From Phyllobacterium myrsinacearum (GTDB lineage: Bacteria; Pseudomonadota; Alphaproteobacteria; Rhizobiales; Rhizobiaceae), in the NCBI RefSeq assembly GCF_002980555.1, contig NZ_PVBT01000004.1, positions 1 to 64,000 of the forward strand: a DNA stretch of 64,000 nucleotides, written 5' to 3'. The notes under the pieces are model-generated. The model saw nothing but the letters and a program-made list of their open reading frames with translations. It ran no database searches and had not been told where the DNA came from. Shown one piece after another: positions 8,642 through 16,997 of the stretch (the stretch's first letter is position 1; the number at the start of each line of letters is the position of its first letter). The translations under genes and the position numbers were made by a program.

Positions 8642-9316
8642 TTAAAGAACCCCTCCATCTGCCTGCATGTAATCCGCGACGCTGTAGCAATGGCTCGCCT
8701 GATAGGCATTACGCCCCCGGTTCATGTGCGTCAGGTTGAACGTCCGAATGGCGCGCACCATGCGGCGGCTCGTCAGGAATTTGCGGATCGAGACGGAACC
8801 ATGCACTTTGATGCCGAAAATGTCCGCACCACGCGGGAAGAAATAGCTGACGTGCTCCGGTATCGCGACACTTTGCTCGAGCAGGGGTTCGTCCACCCGG
8901 CTCGGCGTGGCTGAACGATCCGTTGTGAAATCCGAAAGATGCACGATGAATCTGGCGCGGATATCTTCGTCCTGGGCATAGAGCGTGAAAAGCTCCATCC
9001 AGCTCGCATTGACGCGGACGAGCGGTTTGTCCGAGGTCGACGGCAGACAGGAAACCGACCAGTAGTAGCGCTCGGTCTTGCGCGGGATCGGAATGCAGTT
9101 TGGACCGTACAGCCCGAGAATTTCCAGGACTTCCCCTGCTTGCGGGCGACCAAGCAGCTTCTCAAATCGCGCCAGGTATTTGAAACGCTGTTCCAGGGAT
9201 TCCAAGCGGTCGGCCGTGTCCGGCAAGTCGATCTTGCCCTCTATCCAATCGCGCTGTTGTTCAAGATCAAGGAATTGCCGTAGGCCGGTGGTTCTAGGCC
9301 GAGAGGTTGCACCCAT
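8642..9316 (-). CDS. Hypothetical protein, 224 residues
   Basis: A soluble 224-residue protein with no signal peptide or membrane helix. The N-terminal 60 residues are predicted helical with many charged residues (LDLEQQRDWIEGKIDLPD). The middle contains an aromatic stretch ERYYWSVSC and a strand-rich part around VNASWMELFTL. The C-terminal 70 residues hold a basic segment SRRMVRAIRTF and a HCYSVADY end. A stop codon lies in frame just upstream of the ATG, so the start is bounded. I do not recognise the family. The gene is isolated among degraded genes and could itself be recently acquired. Codon use looks genuine. Confidence 0.55.
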   Translation of the reverse strand: MGATSRPRTTGLRQFLDLEQQRDWIEGKIDLPDTADRLESLEQRFKYLARFEKLLGRPQAGEVLEILGLYGPNCIPIPRKTERYYWSVSCLPSTSDKPLVRVNASWMELFTLYAQDEDIRARFIVHLSDFTTDRSATPSRVDEPLLEQSVAIPEHVSYFFPRGADIFGIKVHGSVSIRKFLTSRRMVRAIRTFNLTHMNRGRNAYQASHCYSVADYMQADGGVL

Positions 9317-9588
9317 ATCAAAAGCCCTGCGAATTTCGTGTGCTCATCGTCGGCCGACTCCTGTGTTCTCGCTTGGGCGTTTGCAAGTCTGAGCACCGCG
9401 CCCAACGCCCCTCCGAATGATATCTCGCAGAGGGGGAATTTGGAATGTCTGTGCGACCACGAAGGTAAAGTCACGTTGATCGTCCGTTTGGCGCTTTCAC
9501 TCGACTGCCGTCCTCCACGGGAGTCGAGCTTACGCAGGGCGGCCATGCGATTTTTGGGTCATGACGCAATCACACCAAGGAATATAGC

Positions 9589-9717
9589 ATGTTAACAAAA
9601 CTGGCCAAGGTGCTGGGGCTAAGGCATTCGAACGGTTCGAGTGCAGAGCACGCTCTTGCAGTCTTAGCTTTGAAGGGCAAATGCGCCGGCGATGCCTATT
9701 ACCATCACGTGGACTAG
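9589..9717 (+). CDS. Possible small protein of 42 residues
   Basis: A short frame begins with ATG preceded by AAGGA at suitable spacing. It encodes a protein starting MLTKLAKVLGLRH, continuing with an Ala/Leu-rich helix, and ending DAYYHHVD. It is below the size at which coding potential can be judged by eye and has no recognised relative. It is listed because the ribosome-binding site is good and no other gene explains this stretch. Confidence 0.25.
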   Translation: MLTKLAKVLGLRHSNGSSAEHALAVLALKGKCAGDAYYHHVD

Positions 9718-9784
9718 TCGACCTTCACGCGATCGCTCAGCATCACACTTATGATAGTGGTACTTGGTTCACACAGATCGTCGC

Positions 9785-10048
9785 TCAAGCAAGATGCGAA
9801 ACGAGACGCTTGATCTTTCCTGCCAGGACACTTTTGGCCTCCTCCATGCCCAGGCCAATTTGCTCGATCAGATCGAACACAAGGCACGGTTCGACGCATT
9901 TGCGCAGAATCTTCCTGTGCTTGACATTGGATATTTCGTGGATGACCAACCGGACTGTTCGGTGAAGCCGTTCATAAATATTCCAGTCGAGCTCTGCATT
10001 TATTTGTGGAGAGTGGGGTGCTACGTCGCGGTAGTCTTGTCGCGGTCC
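9785..10048 (-). pseudogene. Start-less coding fragment, unidentified
   Basis: A leftward frame of 87 codons runs from an upstream TGA to a stop and has no plausible start codon near its beginning. The translation looks like real protein: APHSPQINAELDWNIYERLH, then RLVIHEISNVKHRKILRKC and a final amphipathic helix GMEEAKSVLAGKIKRL. It could be the C-terminal end of a regulator or a small effector; I cannot name the family. The most economical reading is the 3' end of a gene whose front was lost when the neighbouring transporter cluster arrived. Nothing else convincing occupies 9720-10160. Confidence 0.35.
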
Positions 10049-10163
10049 TCAGGTCGGGGACCATAAAGAACTGTGGGGCAACTGTTCCTGAGTGCCGATC
10101 CAACAGAAACGAACTTGAACCGGCAATCGCCCTACGTTTTTTTGGCTCCCAAGCTCTTTAATA

Positions 10164-10892
10164 TCAGTGGCGAAGGATCTTGCTGAGGAAGGCACGGCTG
10201 CGATCGGTCTTTGGATGAGAGAAAAAATCTTCCGGTGTACCACTTTCCACAATGCCACCTGCATCCATGAATACGACGCGCTGTGCGACCTTGCGCGCAA
10301 AACCCATTTCGTGGGTGACAACCATCATGGTCATGCCTTCTTCGGCTACGCTGACCATGACGTCGAGCACTTCGCTGATCATCTCGGGGTCGAGGGCTGA
10401 TGTCGGTTCATCAAACAGCATGATCTTGGGTCGCATGCAAAGGCATCGGGCAATAGCGACCCGCTGCTGTTGTCCTCCGGAGAGCTCCGATGGGTAAGCG
10501 TTGAACTTGTCGGCGAGCCCAACTCTTGCGAGTAACTCGCGCCCAGCCGCTTCGGCGGTCGAACGGGCGATTTTCCGCACGTGAATCGGCGCGAGTGTAA
10601 CATTCTCCAATGCAGTTTTGTGCGGATAGAGATTGAAGGATTGGAACACAAAGCCAATTTCGGCGCGCAGATCGGTCATGTTGGTTGCCGGATCGCCGAC
10701 GCGTTGACCGTCGACGATGAGATCACCGTCCTTTGTGGTCTCAAGACCGTTGACGCAGCGGATCAAGGTGCTTTTGCCGGAACCGCTTGGCCCGCATATC
10801 ACCACCACCTCGCGCGGTTCGATGCTGAGGGTGATATCCTTGAGCACATGCAGTGCTCCAAACCATTTGTTGACACCGCGAAACTCAATCAT
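10164..10892 (-). CDS. Polar amino-acid ABC transporter, ATP-binding protein
   Basis: A 242-residue ATPase of the HisP/GlnQ class. It has Walker [10 protein letters not shown] near residue 37, the Q-loop FQSFNLYPH, signature LSGGQQQR near 140 and Walker [14 protein letters not shown], followed by the switch VTHEMGF. The frame extends 53 codons upstream, but that part is not protein-like. The chosen ATG has a GGAAGG site directly before it. It would energise import with the two permeases encoded just upstream (10930-11604 and 11601-12278) and the binding protein at 12383. It is the last gene of the leftward series. Confidence 0.92.
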   Translation of the reverse strand: MIEFRGVNKWFGALHVLKDITLSIEPREVVVICGPSGSGKSTLIRCVNGLETTKDGDLIVDGQRVGDPATNMTDLRAEIGFVFQSFNLYPHKTALENVTLAPIHVRKIARSTAEAAGRELLARVGLADKFNAYPSELSGGQQQRVAIARCLCMRPKIMLFDEPTSALDPEMISEVLDVMVSVAEEGMTMMVVTHEMGFARKVAQRVVFMDAGGIVESGTPEDFFSHPKTDRSRAFLSKILRH

Positions 10893-10929
10893 GCCTGGGT
10901 ACCTTCCTTGATGGTGTATCTGCCAGAGT

Positions 10930-11604
10930 TCACAATTGCACCTCGCCATGAGCCGTTCCCATGCGACGTTCAAGTTTGCGGGCAAGCAAGATGAGGGGAT
11001 AGCAAACGATGAAATAGCCAACGCCGACAATGGCGAACACAAGCAGCCCATTGGGTACCCGTTGCACCACTAGCCAGCCAACCCGGGTGAGGTCGGTCAA
11101 GCCGATTGCTGAGACGACAGAGGAATCCTTGATAAGGAGAACATATTGCCCCACCAGTGGTGGCAAAGACATTCGCATTGCTTGTGGTAACACTACTTGC
11201 TGTATTCGCTGTCGGCGCGACAGGCCCGATGCAAGCGCCGCCTCGACCTGGCCGTTTGGAACGGCGCGGATACCAGCGGCAACGATTTCGCAAATGAAAC
11301 ACGCCGCAAGGTTGGACAGTGCAATGATACCAGCTGTGAAAGCATCAAGCTCAATGCCCAACTCCGGTAGGATGAAGAAAATCAGAAAAATCTGCACAAG
11401 GAATGGAGTTCCACGTATCAGGTCGACCCAAGCGCCGATCACGCGACTGATCAACTGATTGCTGCCAGTCCGCACTATACCGAGGGCAAAGCCGATGAGC
11501 GTGCCCAGAACAAGACTGATCAATGACAGCGCCACAGTCATGCCAAGGCCCCGCAAGGCCAGCGGATAGCTCCCGATGAGACCTTGGAATTGTTGCCAGA
11601 TCAT
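10930..11604 (-). CDS. Polar amino-acid ABC transporter, permease
   Basis: A 224-residue inner-membrane permease of the HisMQ type with about five membrane helices. The EAA loop [18 protein letters not shown] lies near residue 130. The start is the ATG preceded by GAGGAGCCGAAC. An ATG 29 codons upstream lies within the preceding gene and is unlikely. Its start overlaps the stop of the next permease by four bases (ATGA), so the two are translationally coupled and should form a heterodimer. Confidence 0.9.
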   Translation of the reverse strand: MIWQQFQGLIGSYPLALRGLGMTVALSLISLVLGTLIGFALGIVRTGSNQLISRVIGAWVDLIRGTPFLVQIFLIFFILPELGIELDAFTAGIIALSNLAACFICEIVAAGIRAVPNGQVEAALASGLSRRQRIQQVVLPQAMRMSLPPLVGQYVLLIKDSSVVSAIGLTDLTRVGWLVVQRVPNGLLVFAIVGVGYFIVCYPLILLARKLERRMGTAHGEVQL

Positions 11605-12278
11605 GTTCGGCTCCTCATCGGCTGTGAACCAAGCCAACGCCCTGACAGGGCCGCCAGACCCTTCAATCCATAGTAGAGGATGAGATAGCACGCTGCGGTT
11701 GTTATAAAACCCTCCGCCGGCATGAAGCGGTCAGAGGCGAGAAGCTGCCCGGCCCGCGTTAGTTCGGAAACGGAAATCAGGGACAGCAGCGCGGAATCCT
11801 TCACCAGCACAATGGCTTGGCCGAGGAGGGGGGGAATGGTCACGCGAAAAGCCTGAGGCAGGACCACCAAGCGCATGCGCTGCATGTAAGTCATGCCGGA
11901 CGCAATACCCGCTTCCACCTGCCCGCGGGCGATCGAAAGGATGCCCGCCCGGATGATCTCGGCGATATAAGCTCCACTGTTCAACGATAGAGCAAGAATG
12001 CCGACAACGAGTTCCGGCAGTACGATACCCAGTCGCGGCAAACCAAAATAAAGAAAATAAAGCTGCGCCAGCAGAGGGGTTGCACGGATGGCATCGATAT
12101 AGATCTTTGCCGGAACTTTGGACAAGCGGGAGCGTTGCAAATTCATTGCACAAAGCACAATTCCAACCGCCAGTGCGCCGGCGAAGGAAACGACGGACAA
12201 CCAAAGCGTGGCAAGGAAGCCGTGTCCGAACAGCGGCAGGTACTCGGCAATGGTGCGAAAGCTGAAATTTTCAAGCAT
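11601..12278 (-). CDS. Polar amino-acid ABC transporter, permease
   Basis: A 225-residue HisMQ-type permease. It begins with a short cytoplasmic tail (MLENFSFRTIAEY) and a first helix LWLSVVSFAGALAVGIVL. The coupling loop is ASGMTYMQRMRLVVLPQA near residue 138. The DAIRATPLLAQLYFLYFGLP stretch before the third helix is characteristic of this permease class. A GAGGA site stands eleven bases before the ATG. It pairs with the permease whose start overlaps its stop. A gap of about 105 bp separates it from the binding-protein gene. Confidence 0.9.
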   Translation of the reverse strand: MLENFSFRTIAEYLPLFGHGFLATLWLSVVSFAGALAVGIVLCAMNLQRSRLSKVPAKIYIDAIRATPLLAQLYFLYFGLPRLGIVLPELVVGILALSLNSGAYIAEIIRAGILSIARGQVEAGIASGMTYMQRMRLVVLPQAFRVTIPPLLGQAIVLVKDSALLSLISVSELTRAGQLLASDRFMPAEGFITTAACYLILYYGLKGLAALSGRWLGSQPMRSRT

Positions 12279-12382
12279 GTCCGGGATGATTCCTCAGGCG
12301 ACTGTGCAGACGATAATCGGGCAGACGGGTGGCCGTGGACAGGTTGAAAAACCAGCACGCGACCACCCAAATCTATCCCTGT

Positions 12383-13171
12383 CTAGTGATCTTTCTTCCA
12401 TGCGTCTGAGTTGACCCAGTAATCCAGATTCTTCTGGAGGCGACCGTCAATGGCGACCTGATCGAGAAACAGATTCATCCAGATGAGGAGATCCTGTTCG
12501 TCATAACGTGTCGCAAAGGCCAAAGGCTCTTTCGACAGCATTTCCGGCATGATTGTGAAGCTTCCGACCGGATAGGCAGCTGACTGGCCTTTCACAGCAG
12601 AGACATCGTTGACGCCGCAATCGGCCTGACCATTGTTGACGGCGTCGAGGAGGAGTGGGCCACCACCCTTGTAGCTCTTGATGTCAGCATCCGGGAATGT
12701 GGCTTTGGCGACCTTTTCACCGGTAGCACCCAATAGTACCGCGATTTTGGCGCCGGCTGCCTTGCAGGAATCGATCGTGGTGAACTTACTGCCCGCTTTT
12801 GCAAAAACGGTACTGCCCGTGAACATGAAAGGTTTGGTGAAGGCGACTTTCATGGCGCGCGGCAGAGTCGGGGTCATGTCCGCAACCAGCAGATCGGCCT
12901 TGCCGGACAGGAGCGCCGGAATAAGCCCATCCCAGTCGAAGTCGAGAAAACTGATTTTCACGCCCATTTCCTTTGCCATCAGTTCGGCAAGTTCCACAGA
13001 ACTTCCTGTGCGCTTACCGGCTTGATCAACCATGGAAAAGGGTGGGCCTTGTGTCTGGACTGCGACACGCAATTCTCCGCGCTTGACGATATCATCGAGC
13101 GTTCCGGCGCTTGCGGCGCCAGCGGCGGTGAGTATCGCAAGACCTGCGATGAACAAGTTGGCAATCTTCAT
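12383..13171 (-). CDS. Periplasmic polar amino-acid-binding protein
   Basis: A 262-residue family 3 solute-binding protein. The signal peptide ends around AAGAASA, and the mature protein starts GTLDDIVKRGELRVAV. The ligand-site landmarks are present: PPFSMVDQAGKRTGSSVELA, the ADMTPTLPRAMKVAFTKP loop and a conserved C-GVNDVSAV aspartate strand. A GAGGAGG site precedes the ATG. The segment MTPT..R..KVAFT fits a carboxylate- and ammonium-binding pocket, so the ligand is probably an amino acid or relative. It heads the second transporter of the cluster and follows the Lrp gene on the same strand. Confidence 0.9.
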   Translation of the reverse strand: MKIANLFIAGLAILTAAGAASAGTLDDIVKRGELRVAVQTQGPPFSMVDQAGKRTGSSVELAELMAKEMGVKISFLDFDWDGLIPALLSGKADLLVADMTPTLPRAMKVAFTKPFMFTGSTVFAKAGSKFTTIDSCKAAGAKIAVLLGATGEKVAKATFPDADIKSYKGGGPLLLDAVNNGQADCGVNDVSAVKGQSAAYPVGSFTIMPEMLSKEPLAFATRYDEQDLLIWMNLFLDQVAIDGRLQKNLDYWVNSDAWKKDH

Positions 13172-13195
13172 TTCCGGTTCCTCCTCGTTATATGT

Positions 13196-13210
13196 CGTCT
13201 ATTTTAGACG
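13196..13210. promoter_or_regulatory. Palindrome CGTCTA-TTT-TAGACG, possible Lrp-type operator
   Basis: Perfect six-base arms flank an AT-rich three-base centre, 25 bp before the ATG of the binding-protein gene and 45 bp after the stop of the Lrp-family gene. Lrp/AsnC operators are commonly 15-bp dyads with an AT-rich middle. The fit in size and place makes this a candidate site for the neighbouring regulator. No experiment or alignment supports it. Confidence 0.3.
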
Positions 13211-13222
13211 TTCTTGGTATGG

Positions 13223-13239
13223 GTCCGATCTCCTCGGAC
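13223..13239. repeat. Inverted repeat GTCCGA-N5-TCGGAC
   Basis: Perfect six-base arms around TCTCC lie 17 bp after the stop codon of the Lrp-family gene (leftward). No U-tract follows on the leftward strand, so it is a poor terminator. It may be an RNA hairpin separating the regulator from the transporter genes or a second binding site next to the dyad at 13196. Confidence 0.3.
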
Positions 13240-13255
13240 AAGATTTTCAGAATGA

Positions 13256-13762
13256 CTATTCGCTGTGTGGCACCTCTGTGCTTTCGGACCAGCATCCTTC
13301 AGGCAGATTGACCCATTTGTTGCACGATGCCATCACCACGAAGGTTTCCGTGCGGACGATTTCTCCCAGATCGCCAACCGCCGGAATTAACTCGCTGGTG
13401 ACCCGATAAAGGTCTGCTACATCCCCGGCAACGACAACATCGACAATAATATCGAACCGTCCTGTCACGACAGATGCGGAATTGACGAAGGGTAGTTCTG
13501 CAATGCGGCGTGCGATCTCCCGCGCGCGGCCCCGCCCTTGAGCGTTGACGCCGACAATGGCTGAAATCAGTTCCGGACGCTCGGTCAGGTTCAGCAGACC
13601 TGTAATCTTGAGAAGGTTCCGGTCAAGCAGATTGCGCAGCCGTGTCCGTACTGTCGGTACGGATATCTCCATCATCTCAGCGAGCCGCGTAATACCTAGC
13701 TGGGCATTCTGTGAAAGCAGTTTGACGAGCCGGCGATCGGTTTGGTCGAGATGATCTCGCAA
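13256..13762 (-). CDS. Lrp/AsnC-family transcriptional regulator
   Basis: A complete 168-residue Lrp/AsnC regulator. The N-terminal DNA-binding domain begins LDQTDRRLVKLLSQNAQLG and has the recognition helix SVPTVRTRLRNLL near residue 33. The C-terminal ligand-binding RAM domain (residues 70-150) contains FVNSASVVTGRFDIIVDVVV. The start is a TTG; an in-frame TGA directly upstream excludes a longer protein. Such regulators respond to amino acids. Its place between the flavoenzyme/pheS genes and the second transporter suggests that it senses the substrate of this cluster. Confidence 0.88.
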   Translation of the reverse strand: MRDHLDQTDRRLVKLLSQNAQLGITRLAEMMEISVPTVRTRLRNLLDRNLLKITGLLNLTERPELISAIVGVNAQGRGRAREIARRIAELPFVNSASVVTGRFDIIVDVVVAGDVADLYRVTSELIPAVGDLGEIVRTETFVVMASCNKWVNLPEGCWSESTEVPHSE

Positions 13763-14108
13763 GGAGCCTAACTTTCATAAACGGAAAAAAATGGAGAGAA
13801 ATTTTTGCAATAGACCACATCCTACGCATGGGATATTGAAAATACAAGAGCTGTACCCGGTCTGATCCGCACGCTGCGACCATTGACGGGAAATGGGCTG
13901 TACTTCAAGCGGTCCGCCAGATTGATCATTTTCAAGCAGCTTATGGATTTGTACAATCGGCAAAGCCCGAACCAAATCCGAGCTGATCCAGCGGCTGCCT
14001 TTCGGATTTTCAACGCGCTCCAGAATATTGGCGACCCCGTCAATCAAAACCGCTTTCCGGATAACGCTGCCGCAACTCCCAATTTCTCTGCGCGTCGTTT
14101 ACCGTAGC
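13763..14108. other. 346-bp gap downstream of pheS
   Basis: This lies between the stop of the extra pheS gene and the TTG start of the Lrp-family gene, both leftward. Two overlapping leftward frames of 73 and 90 codons exist here, but neither has a ribosome-binding site or a recognisable domain. In particular there is no trace of pheT, which would follow pheS in a normal operon. The segment presumably holds a promoter for the Lrp gene. Confidence 0.5.
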
Positions 14109-15176
14109 TCAGAGTCCTCCAAACAAAGTTGGAATATCGAGCGGACGAAAGCCATAGTGATCGAGCCAACGCACGTCGGCGTCAAAGAAGGCGCGCAGAT
14201 CAGGCATTCCGTATTTCAGCATAGCGATCCGATCTATGCCCATGCCCCACGCAAAGCCTTGATAGATGTCAGGATCAAGCCCGCAATTACGCAGCACATT
14301 TGGATGTACCATTCCACAACCAAGGATCTCCATCCATTTGTTGCCTTGCCCGATCCGAAGTTCCCCGCCTTCTGTTGAACAAAGAATATCCGCCTCCATA
14401 GAAGGTTCGGTAAAAGGGAAGAAGGATGGGCGAAAGCGCATTTTCAGATGTTCGACCTCGAAAAACGCTTTCAGGAAGTTTTCAAGAACCCACTTCAGGT
14501 GGCCCATATGTGAGCTCTTGTCTATGACAAGTCCCTCAACCTGATGGAACATTGGTGTGTGCGTCTGATCGCTGTCGTTGCGATAGGTACGGCCGGGGAT
14601 GATGACACGGATCGGCGGCTCAACGTTTTCCATAGTCCGGATCTGGACCGGAGAGGTATGCGTTCGCAGAACTTTGCGGTGGCCACTCACATCCGCATTC
14701 ATAAAGAACGTGTCATGCATTTCCCGAGCCGGGTGACCGATTGGGAAGTTCAACGCAGTGAAATTATAGAAGTCCGTCTCGATTTCGGGGCCTTCCGCGA
14801 TCGCAAATCCCATATCAGCAAAAATGGCGGTGATTTCATCGATTACTTGCGATACAGGATGAATTCGTCCGTGAGTTTCGGAGCCGGAGCGCACTGGCAA
14901 GCTTACGTCGAGCCCTTCCTGAGCGAGCTTCGCACTTACATTCAATTGCTTCAGGTGGATTTTTCGTTCTGACAATGCCGACTGAACGACATCGCGCAAC
15001 CCATTGATCTCTGCGCCCCGAAGCTTGCGATCCGCTATGGACATGGAGCCGAGCGATCTGAGCTGGGCAGTGATTACCCCCTGCTTTCCGAGCGCTTCGA
15101 TACGGATTGCCTCGAGCTTTTGCTCGTCGCTTGCTTCAGCAATTCCGGACAGGAATTCTGCGATGATTTTCTGCAT
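14109..15176 (-). CDS. pheS: Phenylalanyl-tRNA synthetase alpha subunit, orphan copy
   Basis: A full-length 355-residue PheS. The N-terminal 90 residues form the tRNA-binding coiled-coil arm. The class II catalytic core follows, with motif 1 around [22 protein letters not shown], motif 2 near [19 protein letters not shown] (about 195-212) and motif 3 [10 protein letters not shown] near 311. All expected active-site blocks (FHQVEG, FPFTEPS, GFAWGMG) are present. By hand alignment to remembered E. coli PheS, Thr251 and Ala294 correspond to Thr256 and Ala309 here and are kept. The usual small residues next to the substrate pocket are changed to Met260 and Ala262. No pheT lies in the window. The ATG follows the oxidoreductase stop by four bases, so it is the last gene of a catabolic operon. 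It probably pairs with chromosomal PheT. Its role is unknown; protection against an amino-acid analogue is an inference. Confidence 0.93.
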   Translation of the reverse strand: MQKIIAEFLSGIAEASDEQKLEAIRIEALGKQGVITAQLRSLGSMSIADRKLRGAEINGLRDVVQSALSERKIHLKQLNVSAKLAQEGLDVSLPVRSGSETHGRIHPVSQVIDEITAIFADMGFAIAEGPEIETDFYNFTALNFPIGHPAREMHDTFFMNADVSGHRKVLRTHTSPVQIRTMENVEPPIRVIIPGRTYRNDSDQTHTPMFHQVEGLVIDKSSHMGHLKWVLENFLKAFFEVEHLKMRFRPSFFPFTEPSMEADILCSTEGGELRIGQGNKWMEILGCGMVHPNVLRNCGLDPDIYQGFAWGMGIDRIAMLKYGMPDLRAFFDADVRWLDHYGFRPLDIPTLFGGL

Positions 15177-15180
15177 GGGT

Positions 15181-16653
15181 TTATCTCATCACCGCATTCT
15201 TCGCTGCCTGGCTTTGCGGCATCGACGCAATCTCTTCCAAGGTTATAGGCTTAATCGGCATACGTAAGTGCAGATGGCCAACCTCATGCACAGGCACACC
15301 GCGCTGTTCGGCAATCAGTTCGATTATGCTCGATCCGCACATCCGCCCCTGACAAGGCCCCATGCCTGTGCGCAGATACGCCTTAAGTTGGTTTGGCCCC
15401 TGCACATTCAGGTCATTCACTACGTCCCGGATTTGCTGCGCTCGAACTTCCTCGCACCGACAGATGATTGTTGATGGGTCTGTTGGGCGCAGCATCGGTT
15501 GCGTAGGGCAAAAGAGACGGTCGATGAAAGCCCGGCCGCGCGCAAGCCGCACTGCTTGCTTTTTCAAGGGACGCGACATTGTATTCCGCGATGCGACATC
15601 AATCCGGCCAAGCGCGGCAGCGGCTGCAATCGCCGCCATTTTTCCACGAACGGCAGCGCTGGGTGCCCCTGCGATACCGGCACCGTCGCCAGCGATCCCG
15701 ATCCCCGCTACCGAAGATTCCAGCCAATCGTCTACAACCGGTGTCCACGCATGCACCGACTCATCCCAGAACAGCTCACAGCCTAGCGCGCTGGCCATAT
15801 TGATGTTGGGGATGATGCCGTGATGCAGTAATACATGATCGCACTCAATGCTTCTACTTATTCCGTTATCGTTAAAATCAATACGCTGCACACAATCACT
15901 GCCAACTATACTAAGACCGCTGACCTTTCTACGCATCGGCAGTGAGAAGCGGCTCTTTGCCAGAAGTTTTAAACCGTAGAGAGCATAAGTCGAGCACAGA
16001 AAGTCCGCCAGTTGCGGCAGGGCTGCGGTGAAATTACCCCTTGGCGTAGTCTCCAGAACGGCAACAATGTTGGCGCCCGACCGCTTCAACTGGTCGGCTA
16101 GCAAAAGCAGAAGGGGGCCGCTGCCGGCTATAATGGTTCGACCCTCCGGCACAAGACCGGAGGATTTAAGCGCAATCTGTGCCGCCCCTGCGGTCATAAC
16201 GCCCGGCAAGGTCCAGCCGGGTACTGGCACAGGGCGTTCTATTGCCCCGGTTGCTAGAATTAGGCGTCTCGCTCGAATGAGCCGGGCCTTGCCGGTCTGG
16301 GACAATCCAACTTCGAAATGCGTCGGCTCGATCAGCTTACCAGTATCATCAAGGGCGGGTTCAACTGACCACACGACAGTCCTCGCCGTGTAATCAACCA
16401 CGGATTTTTCGAGATCATGCACGAGGGCAAGGCCTTCCCAATAGGCGCTACCAAGGACACTGCGACGTTTTACGGGCGTGGTGGTTATAGCGCGATAAAT
16501 CTGACCTCCAGGGCTGATATTTTCATCCGCTAAAAGGGTTGTTAGACCCAGTTGGTTAGCCTCGGCCGCCGCAGCAAGGCCGGCCGGTCCCGCACCAACG
16601 ATCACAAGATCGTAACGATCGGCGATGCTATCAATGTTGTCGATTCTGTTCAT
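15181..16653 (-). CDS. FAD/NAD-binding oxidoreductase with C-terminal 2Fe-2S domain (HcnB/opine oxidase A-like)
   Basis: A 490-residue flavoprotein subunit. The first Rossmann motif [20 protein letters not shown] lies near residue 17, and [11 protein letters not shown] is typical of HcnB and opine-oxidase A subunits. A second nucleotide motif [16 protein letters not shown] lies near 170. The C-terminal BFD-like domain has ICRCEE near residue 393 and GPCQGRMCG near 427, providing four cysteines for an iron-sulphur cluster. It overlaps the preceding small ferredoxin-like gene by four bases. The three-subunit complexes of this family oxidise glycine, opines, proline or N-substituted amino acids and pass electrons on through the cluster. 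Substrate unknown here. Confidence 0.85.
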   Translation of the reverse strand: MNRIDNIDSIADRYDLVIVGAGPAGLAAAAEANQLGLTTLLADENISPGGQIYRAITTTPVKRRSVLGSAYWEGLALVHDLEKSVVDYTARTVVWSVEPALDDTGKLIEPTHFEVGLSQTGKARLIRARRLILATGAIERPVPVPGWTLPGVMTAGAAQIALKSSGLVPEGRTIIAGSGPLLLLLADQLKRSGANIVAVLETTPRGNFTAALPQLADFLCSTYALYGLKLLAKSRFSLPMRRKVSGLSIVGSDCVQRIDFNDNGISRSIECDHVLLHHGIIPNINMASALGCELFWDESVHAWTPVVDDWLESSVAGIGIAGDGAGIAGAPSAAVRGKMAAIAAAAALGRIDVASRNTMSRPLKKQAVRLARGRAFIDRLFCPTQPMLRPTDPSTIICRCEEVRAQQIRDVVNDLNVQGPNQLKAYLRTGMGPCQGRMCGSSIIELIAEQRGVPVHEVGHLHLRMPIKPITLEEIASMPQSQAAKNAVMR

Positions 16654-16997
16654 TGATCGGTGTTCTCCAATGCGTCAACTGTGCGTGCGCCGCGCTGCGG
16701 TTCGACAACCATGCCCTGACGTACCGGCGTGAGGCACGCCTGACGATTTCCGATACCATCGACGACGACAAGGCAATCGAAGCAGACACCCATCAGACAA
16801 TAGGGACCGCGCTCAGTACCCGAAATCGAGGTTCGGCGGAACGCATTCACACCATTGGCGAGCAGGGACGCCGCCAAGGTATCGCCGTTGCGCGCGCGCA
16901 TCAGGCGTCCGTCAAAGGTGAACTCGATGATCAGATCGAGCGGATTGCTGGGCTGATCGGTGGCTTGTGACAGCTGTCTGCTAATTGGCCGGAACAT
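16650..16997 (-). CDS. 2Fe-2S ferredoxin-like subunit (HcnA/opine oxidase C-like)
   Basis: From the chosen ATG the protein has 115 residues. It carries the plant-type ferredoxin-like pattern of HcnA: YCLMGVCFDCLV followed eleven residues later by ACLTPV, giving C-x4-C-x2-C-x11-C. RARNGDTLAASLLANGV precedes the cluster, as in the family. A GAAGAGG site stands before this start. An ATG nine codons further upstream lies deeper in the previous gene and is less likely. It overlaps the upstream DAO gene by 17 bases and the downstream flavoprotein by four, showing one coupled operon. It should transfer electrons between the two flavin subunits. Confidence 0.85.
   Translation of the reverse strand: MFRPISRQLSQATDQPSNPLDLIIEFTFDGRLMRARNGDTLAASLLANGVNAFRRTSISGTERGPYCLMGVCFDCLVVVDGIGNRQACLTPVRQGMVVEPQRGARTVDALENTDQ

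Noticed and set aside
9241-9546. 101-codon leftward frame overlapping the front of the 224-residue hypothetical gene, considered as a PilZ-like domain
   Set aside because: Only a faint resemblance around CEISFGGALGAV; the end overlaps a better frame, and the arginine motif of PilZ is not clear.
13775-14047. 90-codon leftward frame downstream of pheS, considered as a pheT remnant
   Set aside because: No PheT motif is visible and there is no ribosome-binding site; a second overlapping frame looks equally likely, which suggests neither is coding.
14109-15176. PheS copy as a classical p-chlorophenylalanine-type specificity variant
   Set aside because: The alanine that is replaced by glycine in such variants is unchanged here (Ala309), so any altered specificity would have to come from other positions.
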